From an uncultured Terriglobales bacterium (GTDB lineage Bacteria; Acidobacteriota; Terriglobia; Terriglobales; Acidobacteriaceae), in NCBI GenBank assembly GCA_955652845.1, contig CATPBY010000302.1, positions 1 through 7,238 on the forward strand: DNA of 7,238 nucleotides. Direction: 5' to 3'. Positions 1-4,640 of this stretch are shown in pieces. Positions within the stretch are counted from its first letter, which is position 1, and each line of letters opens with the position of its first letter. Position numbers and translations under genes: made by a program. Below the pieces are notes generated by a model. That model saw only the letters and a program-made list of their open reading frames with translations, had not been told where the DNA came from and made no database searches.

Positions 1-1
1 A

Positions 2-184
2 CCTCCGCATGGCGGGATCGCGTTGGGCCTCGACCGCATTGTCATGATCCTGGCTGGCGCGGACAGTCTGCGGGAGGTAATTCCGTTCCCCAAGACCGCT
101 CGGGCCGTGGATTTAATGGTGGACGCCCCCACGCCGGTGAGTGAAGCGCAGTTAAAGGAGTTGGGGATTGTGGTGAAGAAATAA
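2..184 (+). CDS. aspS: Aspartyl-tRNA synthetase, C-terminal end (partial, 5' end outside window)
   Basis: AspRS is a cytoplasmic class II aminoacyl-tRNA synthetase that charges tRNA(Asp) with aspartate. Only the last 60 codons and a TAA stop are visible. They begin with PPHGGIALGLDR, which is class II motif 3; its arginine (visible residue 12) contacts ATP in this family. Next come VIPFPK and a tail of the form DLMVDAPTPVSEAQLKELGI, the usual C-terminal signature of bacterial-type AspRS, so the end looks complete. The reading frame enters from the left edge at base 2. The next gene is convergent, so this is probably the last gene of its transcript. The visible part cannot show whether the enzyme is discriminating or also charges tRNA(Asn). 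Family assignment is confident from the motifs; no search was run. Confidence 0.95.
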   Translation, partial: PPHGGIALGLDRIVMILAGADSLREVIPFPKTARAVDLMVDAPTPVSEAQLKELGIVVKK

Positions 185-383
185 GATTGACGTGTTTGGG
201 TGAAGCAGCCCTTCAGAAATGCGATCGGACTACACAGTACAGGGCAGAAAAAGCTTGGCCAAGCAGCCCTGCTCATTGCAGTCCTGAAGGCCTGCTACAC
301 CCTATCTCAGCGATTAAGTTTGCCATTCAAAAAGCAAACGTTCTTGGACCCAAGGCCCGATTCAAGCCGCACGCACAAAGCAT
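185..383. other. Convergent intergenic spacer between aspS and the membrane-protein gene
   Basis: This 199-base stretch lies between two convergent stop codons. I see no convincing gene: the overlapping plus-strand frames give no recognisable protein and one runs on antisense to the membrane-protein gene. It holds a 12-bp palindrome (253-264), an overlapping imperfect palindrome AGCAGCCCTGCT (262-273), and two copies of AAGCAGCCCT (203-212 and 261-270). These suggest a transcription-end region more than coding sequence. Confidence 0.5.
248..270 (-). terminator. Possible weak terminator of the membrane-protein gene
   Basis: Read on the minus strand, the perfect palindrome GCTTGGCCAAGC (253-264) is followed at once by a run of five T (248-252). 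This resembles a rho-independent terminator placed about 120 bases past the minus-strand gene's stop. The practical hairpin is short, about four base pairs around a GGCC loop, so it may be inefficient. Flanking AGGGC (241-245) and GCCCT (266-270) could pair around it but would then bury the T run. What I see is the palindrome and the T tract; the terminator role is inferred. Confidence 0.25.
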
Positions 384-794
384 TCACTTGGAAGTTGCTC
401 GCTGTTTGCGGAAACCGTGGAGGATAACTGCGCTGCTTACAGCGAAGCTGCCAATGGCTCCGAGGGCCAGAGACTCCGTAATTTGCGGCTTCAAGTGCAA
501 CAAATCGGCTGACAGCGCGGCCAGAGCGAACCCCACGCCTAACACGTTCAGCCATGTCGGCGGACGCACCGCATTAATTTTCTGATAATTGTGAAAACGG
601 AGTTGCAATAGTACCGCGGCCAGCCCGACGGCGCCGACCACGACCACGGCGAGGGGGCTGAAGAACGCGCCGCGGTTGGTGAAAAGCACGACCAGCGCAA
701 GCGCGCCACAGAGCAAGGCCGAAGCTATAACAGTCCAGCGGCGGGATCTCGGGGATGAATTGGTCAATTTGTCCTCAGGAACGGATGATCCCAA
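384..794 (-). CDS. Small four-helix membrane protein of unknown family
   Basis: I do not recognise this 136-residue product. It has a polar N-terminus with a basic cluster (RSRR, 16-19) and four hydrophobic segments at about 20-39, 46-65, 81-100 and 107-126. The short loops at 40-45 and 101-106 carry little charge. The middle loop (66-79, RFHNYQKINAVRPP) and the tail (HGFRKQR) are basic. By the positive-inside rule this predicts four membrane helices with both ends in the cytoplasm. The longest frame starts at a TTG (792-794) without a clear Shine-Dalgarno. A second TTG nine codons on (765-767) has GAGGA four bases upstream, so the true start is uncertain; the helices are unaffected. No catalytic motif is visible. 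It lies 140 bases downstream of the aldehyde dehydrogenase on the same strand and could be co-transcribed. The ordered topology argues for a real gene, but I cannot exclude a chance frame. Confidence 0.6.
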   Translation of the reverse strand: MGSSVPEDKLTNSSPRSRRWTVIASALLCGALALVVLFTNRGAFFSPLAVVVVGAVGLAAVLLQLRFHNYQKINAVRPPTWLNVLGVGFALAALSADLLHLKPQITESLALGAIGSFAVSSAVILHGFRKQRATSK

Positions 795-934
795 TTGTAG
801 TCAGGGCAGGCCGGAGTTGCGAGTGTCGAACGAAACACTAACATCGAGCCGTCAAAAATGTGGGCGCGAGCGTCCTCGCTTGTGCTAAGCAGTTGCGACG
901 CCGCCCGCGCCTGCAATCAAACCGGAGAACCCAT
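795..934. other. Gap between aldehyde dehydrogenase and membrane-protein gene
   Basis: This 140-base stretch separates two minus-strand genes. It contains a 5-bp inverted repeat, GCGAG/CTCGC, at 866-879 and an A5 run at 854-858. No coding signal is convincing, and no clear promoter for the downstream gene was found. Confidence 0.4.
854..879 (-). terminator. Weak hairpin with T run downstream of the aldehyde dehydrogenase
   Basis: On the minus strand GCGAG-GACG-CTCGC (866-879) forms a 5-bp GC-rich stem with a 4-base loop. Seven bases later comes a run of five T (854-858). The T run is further from the stem than in a canonical terminator, so at best this is partial termination or attenuation between the dehydrogenase and the small membrane-protein gene. 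Confidence 0.2.
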
Positions 935-2440
935 TTACAACGCCGCGCACACGGCTTTTACCTCGGTGTACATCTCCAGCGCGTCATGGCCCATCTCGCG
1001 GCCCCAGCCAGATTGCTTGTATCCGCCGAAGGGCAAGGCTGCGTCGAAGATGTTGTAGCAATTAATCCACACCGTCCCCGCGCGAAGCTGGGCGGCCAGG
1101 CGGTGAGCTTTCTGGATGTCGCGTGTCCAAATTCCCGCAGCCAGGCCGTAGATTGAATCATTGGCCCGAGAGACCAGATCGTCGGTATCCTTGAACGGGA
1201 TTACCGTGACCACCGGGCCGAAGATTTCTTCTTTCACGACTTTCATCTTCTCGTCAGTGTTCACCAGCACCGTAGGTTTAACGAAGTATCCCTTGTCGCC
1301 ATGTCTTGCGCCTCCGGTAACCGCTTTCGCTCCCTCTGAAAAGCCAGCTTCAAGAAAACCACAAACGCGATTGAGTTGTTCTTCGGAAACCAGCGGGCCC
1401 ATGTCCGTCGAAGCTTCCATACCTGATCCGACGCGGATTTTCTCGGCCCTGGCGGCGACACCTTCGACCACCTTGTCGAAAATTTCGTTCTCCACGTAGA
1501 GACGGGATCCGGCACAACAGCACTGGCCGTGATTGAAGAAGATAGCACTGGCAGAGCCGGCAATCGCGCGATCGAGGTCAACGTCAGCCAGAACCACATT
1601 TGGAGACTTGCCGCCTAACTCCAGAGATACTTTCTTAAGATTCCCGGCGGCCGCATGCAGAATGAGCTTGCCGACTTCGGTCGAGCCCGTGAAAGCAATT
1701 TTATCAATTCCGGGATGGGCCGCCAGAGCGGCTCCCGCGGTCTCGCCATATCCCGGGACAATGTTTACCACGCCGTCAGGAATTCCAGCCTCCTGGATCA
1801 GTTCCCCAAGCCGCAGGCACGACAGCGGCGTTTGTTCCGCAGGCTTAAGAACGACCGTGCATCCCGTGGCCAGCGCGGGCCCGAGTTTCCACGCGGCCAT
1901 CAGCAGCGGAAAATTCCATGGAATAATCTGACCCACCACGCCGACCGGCTCGCGCAGCGTGTAGGCCAGATATTTTGCCCCGGGGGTGTAAGGGACGGAA
2001 AGAGGAATGGTGTTGCCCTCGATTTTGGTACACCATCCCGCCATGTAACGAAACAACTCAGCTGCCAGGGGAACATCCGCCACTCTGGCTACCTTTAGGG
2101 GTTTGCCATTGTCCAGAGTTTCGAGTTCCGCGAGCTCTTCCAGATTTTCCTCAATTAATTCCGCGACCTTCCAGATGAGGCGTCCACGCTCCGACGCAGT
2201 CACTTTCGACCACGGACCAGTCTCAAAGGCAGCACGCGCGGCTTTGACAGCACGGTCGACGTCTTCCTTGTCGCCTTCAGCCACCTGGGTTAAGACTTCG
2301 CCAGTAGCGGGATTGTATGTGGGGAACGTCTTGCCGGACGCTGCTGCCAACCACTTTCCATCGATTAACATCTTGTGGGTCCGGGAAACAAAGTCGCTGA
2401 CTTTTTCGTCGGGCTGCACAAACTTCAGGGCAGTCGCCAT
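935..2440 (-). CDS. NAD(P)-dependent aldehyde dehydrogenase, class 1/2 type
   Basis: This soluble enzyme oxidises an aldehyde to its carboxylic acid with NAD(P)+. The 501-residue product is full length for the class 1/2 ALDH family. Visible landmarks: IPWNFP (173-178, oxyanion-hole Asn176); cofactor-contacting Lys199 in KPAEQTP; Rossmann motif FTGSTEVG (250-257); general base Glu274 in LELGGKSP; catalytic Cys308, the middle cysteine of GQCCCAG; Glu405 in EEIFGPV; and the C-terminal ALPFGGYKQSG (468-478). Glu274 and Cys308 are 34 residues apart, as Glu268 and Cys302 are in human ALDH2. An in-frame extension of 30 codons upstream exists, but ATG at 2438-2440 is preferred: a perfect AAGGAGG lies five bases before it, and the extra residues do not resemble the family. 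The substrate cannot be told from sequence; acetaldehyde, phenylacetaldehyde, betaine aldehyde or a catabolic intermediate are all possible. The gene is divergent from the ammonium transporter. Confidence 0.95.
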   Translation of the reverse strand: MATALKFVQPDEKVSDFVSRTHKMLIDGKWLAAASGKTFPTYNPATGEVLTQVAEGDKEDVDRAVKAARAAFETGPWSKVTASERGRLIWKVAELIEENLEELAELETLDNGKPLKVARVADVPLAAELFRYMAGWCTKIEGNTIPLSVPYTPGAKYLAYTLREPVGVVGQIIPWNFPLLMAAWKLGPALATGCTVVLKPAEQTPLSCLRLGELIQEAGIPDGVVNIVPGYGETAGAALAAHPGIDKIAFTGSTEVGKLILHAAAGNLKKVSLELGGKSPNVVLADVDLDRAIAGSASAIFFNHGQCCCAGSRLYVENEIFDKVVEGVAARAEKIRVGSGMEASTDMGPLVSEEQLNRVCGFLEAGFSEGAKAVTGGARHGDKGYFVKPTVLVNTDEKMKVVKEEIFGPVVTVIPFKDTDDLVSRANDSIYGLAAGIWTRDIQKAHRLAAQLRAGTVWINCYNIFDAALPFGGYKQSGWGREMGHDALEMYTEVKAVCAAL

Positions 2441-2445
2441 ATAAG

Positions 2446-2452
2446 CCTCCTT
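2446..2452 (-). promoter_or_regulatory. Shine-Dalgarno of the aldehyde dehydrogenase
   Basis: On the minus strand AAGGAGG occurs five bases before the ATG at 2440. It decides the start in favour of the protein beginning MATALKF over the 30-codon longer frame. Confidence 0.85.
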
Positions 2453-2471
2453 GTAACGGTGGACGGTCGAA

Positions 2472-2477
2472 ATTGTA
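2472..2477 (-). promoter_or_regulatory. Candidate -10 element for the aldehyde dehydrogenase
   Basis: TACAAT on the minus strand matches the sigma-70 -10 consensus at five of six bases. It would give a leader of roughly 25 bases ahead of the ATG, just enough for the Shine-Dalgarno. No good -35 hexamer lies 16-18 bases upstream (the best is TTCGCT-like), so the promoter would be weak or need an activator. The hexamer is seen; the function is inferred. Confidence 0.35.
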
Positions 2478-2539
2478 GCCCATTCCGACGCGATCAGCGA
2501 AGTCAGCCTGACGTAAATGAGAGGCGGCAATCGCCCTCT

Positions 2540-2558
2540 GGATAAATCCTCTTTATCC
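2540..2558. repeat. Inverted repeat GGATAAA-N5-TTTATCC, possible operator
   Basis: A perfect 7-bp inverted repeat with a 5-base spacer (GGATAAA 2540-2546, TTTATCC 2552-2558) lies in the AT-rich core of the divergent region. It is about 60 bases upstream of the candidate -10 of the dehydrogenase. The 12-base centre-to-centre spacing is near one helical turn, as expected for a dimeric regulator. An imperfect second repeat (GAGGCG/CGCCCTC, 2521-2537) adjoins it. No known operator consensus was recognised. Confidence 0.35.
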
Positions 2559-2665
2559 TCGCTATTAATTTTTGTTTTCAGAAGTATTTTTGATGAGTGC
2601 CAGAAGAATTATGCATTGGACTGGGACGATCACGCGGGTTAGTGTGCACGTGCGAGCGGCAAGTT

Positions 2666-2734
2666 GCTGCTCTTGCGCGGGCCACCGGCTTGGGACCAAG
2701 CAGCTAGCCTGGGGACAGCCCTCGCCGCGCCCGC
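2666..2734 (+). promoter_or_regulatory. Potentially structured leader of the ammonium transporter
   Basis: Complementary pairs lie close together. GCTGCT (2666-2671) can pair with AGCAGC (2699-2704). GCTTGG (2688-2693) can pair with CCAAGC (2696-2701) and would compete with the first. GCGGGC (2677-2682) can pair with GCCCGC (2729-2734). Mutually exclusive pairings of this sort are typical of regulatory leaders, but the segment is GC-rich and short complementarities are then expected by chance. It matches no riboswitch class that I recognise. Confidence 0.2.
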
Positions 2735-2768
2735 ACCATTATCACGAGTATTGAAGCACGAAACCACC

Positions 2769-2774
2769 GGAGGA
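2769..2774 (+). promoter_or_regulatory. Shine-Dalgarno of the ammonium transporter
   Basis: GGAGGA lies ten bases before the ATG at 2785, slightly longer than ideal spacing. It supports this start, and so the long N-terminal extension, rather than an internal one. The only nearby internal methionine (residue 50) sits within the first hydrophobic segment. Confidence 0.7.
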
Positions 2775-2784
2775 CTGAGATTCT

Positions 2785-4485
2785 ATGGCTGAAAATGCCC
2801 GAGCGGGGAGGAAGTTATCGCTACCGGAGAAGTTGTTCCGGCTGGCCGGTCGGTTGCGCGATCCCGAGTGGCGGCGATACGGAGGGCTCCTGTTTGCGGG
2901 CAAAGCGGCGGGGATTGCATTAGTCCTGCTGATGATCACCGTTGTCTCCGGAGTCTTCTTTGCCCGCGTTTATGCCGCTGATGCGTCGGTCAAAGGAGCG
3001 GACCTGGTTAACCCGATCAATACTGTCTGGACGCTGTTGGCGGCGTTTCTGGTTTTCGGAATGCAGATCGGCTTCACCATGCTGGAAGCCGGATTCTGCC
3101 GGTCGCGCGAAACCGTGAACGTCCTCATGGAGTGCATAGCGGATACATGTCTATGCGGGATTCTGTTTTACGCCTTCGGCTTCGCTTTCATGTTCAGTCA
3201 CGGCAACGGCTTCATCGGATATCACTGGTTCTTTCTGCAGGGCGCTCCGGCAACTTACGAGACCACAGGCGTGGCGTTTCTGGCTTTCTGGCTTTTTCAG
3301 TTCGCCTTCGCCGATACGTGCTCCACCGTCACTTCGGGGGCGATGGCCGGACGAACCGGCTTCGCGGGCGATTTGCTATATAGCGTTGCGGTGTCGGGCT
3401 TCATCTATCCCATTTTCGGTCACTGGGCCTGGGGCCCGGATGGATTTCTGGCTTTGATGGGCAGCGACGGTCACTTCCTGCCATCCCTGGGAAGTGGCTT
3501 CCATGATTTTGCGGGGTCGACCGTCGTGCACACTATCGGCGGATTCGTCGCGCTCGCTGGCGCCATCCTGCTCGGTCCGCGGCTCGGTCGCACGTTCAAG
3601 CGCGACGGTGGCAGACCGATGTTGCCGCATGATTTGACCATCGCCGCCACCGGCGGGCTGATTCTGTGGTTCGGCTGGTATGGCTTCAATCCTGGCAGCA
3701 CGCTCTCAGCGATGGACTTCGAAGGGATTGGCCGTGTTGCTACCAACACTACCCTGGCAGCCTGCGCGGCTGGCTTAACCGCCATGTTTTATGCCCACAT
3801 TTTGACCAGAAAGTGGGACGTAAGCTTTACGGTGAACGGATTTCTGGCGGGCCTGGTGGCCATTACTTGTCCCTGTTACTGGGTGAGCCCGGCGGGTTCA
3901 CTTATTGTCGGTGGGGTTGCCGGAGTTGTGGTTGTAGCCGGCGTCGAATTGCTGGAGTGGTTGCGCATTGACGATCCCATCGGCGCGGTACCGGTCCACG
4001 GCATTGCGGGCATTTGGGGCACTCTGTCGCTGGGTTTGTTTGCTTGCGGTAAATACGGATCTACGGGCCCAATCTCTCCCGATAATTCCGTCCCGCTGAA
4101 AGGGTTGTTCTACGGAGGAGGCACACAGGTGCTGGCGGCGCAGGCGATCGGGAGCCTCACGATTACGCTTTCCACATTCGCCGTGGCAATGGCGGTCATG
4201 TATCTGATCAATGCGATGGGACTACTGCGCGTATCTCAAGAAGGCGAGGTTTACGGGCTTGATCTGCACGAGCATGGCATTTCGGCGTATCCAGAATACG
4301 TTCTTTCGGACTCGGGTTCAGCCGTAGACGTACCCGCGGCAGCGGGCAGAACCGAGGAGCGGCCGGTCCGAATTCTCTGGCCGGTTCGAGTTGCTGGCGA
4401 ACCAAGGACTGAGTCTCAGCCTCAGGCATCTGCCCGTGGAAGCGGCCCCGCCCAGGATGCTGCGTTGGGTGAGTCGATTGCGTGA
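2785..4485 (+). CDS. amt: Ammonium transporter (Amt family) with extended N- and C-termini
   Basis: This inner-membrane channel carries ammonium into the cell and works as a trimer in characterised relatives. Landmarks (E. coli AmtB equivalents in brackets): Phe175 (F107) and Trp216 (W148) of the external gate and site; Asp241 (D160) and His249 (H168) in DFAGSTVVH; Phe301 (F215) and Ser305 (S219) in GWYGFNPGS; His405 (H318) in VPVHGIAG. Both pore histidines are kept, so transport should be intact. At 566 residues it exceeds the usual 400-450 of bacterial Amt. Residues 1-40 are polar and basic, and 41-64 are hydrophobic, ending VYAADA like a signal-peptidase site. Eleven helices follow. The conserved cytoplasmic tail (481-503, with GLDLHEHG) comes next, then a further ~60 polar residues (507-566) with no family match that I know. 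In the usual GALAER motif Glu is replaced by Gly189 (GAMAGR). Wording such as YPIFGHWAWG resembles the cyanobacterial/plant branch. No glnK follows it. Confidence 0.95.
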   Translation: MAENARAGRKLSLPEKLFRLAGRLRDPEWRRYGGLLFAGKAAGIALVLLMITVVSGVFFARVYAADASVKGADLVNPINTVWTLLAAFLVFGMQIGFTMLEAGFCRSRETVNVLMECIADTCLCGILFYAFGFAFMFSHGNGFIGYHWFFLQGAPATYETTGVAFLAFWLFQFAFADTCSTVTSGAMAGRTGFAGDLLYSVAVSGFIYPIFGHWAWGPDGFLALMGSDGHFLPSLGSGFHDFAGSTVVHTIGGFVALAGAILLGPRLGRTFKRDGGRPMLPHDLTIAATGGLILWFGWYGFNPGSTLSAMDFEGIGRVATNTTLAACAAGLTAMFYAHILTRKWDVSFTVNGFLAGLVAITCPCYWVSPAGSLIVGGVAGVVVVAGVELLEWLRIDDPIGAVPVHGIAGIWGTLSLGLFACGKYGSTGPISPDNSVPLKGLFYGGGTQVLAAQAIGSLTITLSTFAVAMAVMYLINAMGLLRVSQEGEVYGLDLHEHGISAYPEYVLSDSGSAVDVPAAAGRTEERPVRILWPVRVAGEPRTESQPQASARGSGPAQDAALGESIA

Positions 4486-4506
4486 CGTCAGGATGACGTT
4501 CGTTTG
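4485..4506 (+). terminator. Short hairpin after the ammonium transporter, possible terminator
   Basis: ACGTCA-GGA-TGACGT (4485-4499) is a perfect 6-bp inverted repeat with a 3-base loop. It begins at the last base of the stop codon and is followed by TTCGTTT. The stem is only half GC and the T run is interrupted, so termination is possible but weak. The overlapping TGACGTCA (4483-4490) is itself a palindrome. Confidence 0.3.
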
Positions 4507-4640
4507 AATTCTGACCTGGTGGATCCGAGGTTTTTCTAGTTCCTTATCCGCTATCCGGTTAAAGTTTCGTTCGCTAATTTCCCTGATCAAACTCTTGGGG
4601 TTGTTTTTGATTTATCCTTGCCTGCTTCCAGGAGAGGACT
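4486..4640. other. Spacer between ammonium transporter and Asp-box lipoprotein
   Basis: This 155-base stretch is richer in T than the flanking genes. It has a possible hairpin at its left end and a Shine-Dalgarno at its right end. A promoter for the lipoprotein probably lies here, but no -35/-10 pair with good spacing was convincing. No gene is visible. Confidence 0.4.
4630..4634 (+). promoter_or_regulatory. Shine-Dalgarno of the Asp-box lipoprotein
   Basis: AGGAG lies six bases before the GTG at 4641-4643. There is an in-frame TGA at 4608-4610 and no other start codon between, so this fixes the start and reveals the lipoprotein signal peptide. Confidence 0.8.

Larger units (their letters stand above)
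2441..2784. other. Divergent regulatory region between aldehyde dehydrogenase and ammonium transporter
   Basis: This 344-base stretch lies between two divergent starts and has no convincing gene. The left third carries the dehydrogenase's Shine-Dalgarno and -10-like element. The centre (about 2540-2600) is clearly AT-rich and has a 7-bp inverted repeat. The right half (about 2640-2735) is GC-rich and has several mutually complementary segments that would lie in the transporter's leader. I found no convincing sigma-70 or sigma-54 promoter for the transporter. Confidence 0.6.

Noticed and set aside
187..585. Plus-strand open frame of 132 codons after aspS
   Set aside because: It has no recognisable domain and no topology, and its second half is antisense to the better supported four-helix membrane protein.
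1161..1931. Plus-strand frames opposite the aldehyde dehydrogenase
   Set aside because: The minus strand encodes every ALDH landmark in order here. The opposite frames are low-complexity Ser/Ala/Pro shadows.
2600..2784. Sigma-54 (-24/-12) promoter for the ammonium transporter, expected for a nitrogen gene
   Set aside because: GG and GC doublets at the required 10-base spacing within a TGGCAC/TTGC context were not found; CGGCAAG...CTTGC near 2657-2676 has the wrong spacing.
4483..4490. TGACGTCA palindrome as a regulator site
   Set aside because: It overlaps the transporter stop codon and is more simply part of the short hairpin just downstream; an 8-bp palindrome alone is weak evidence.
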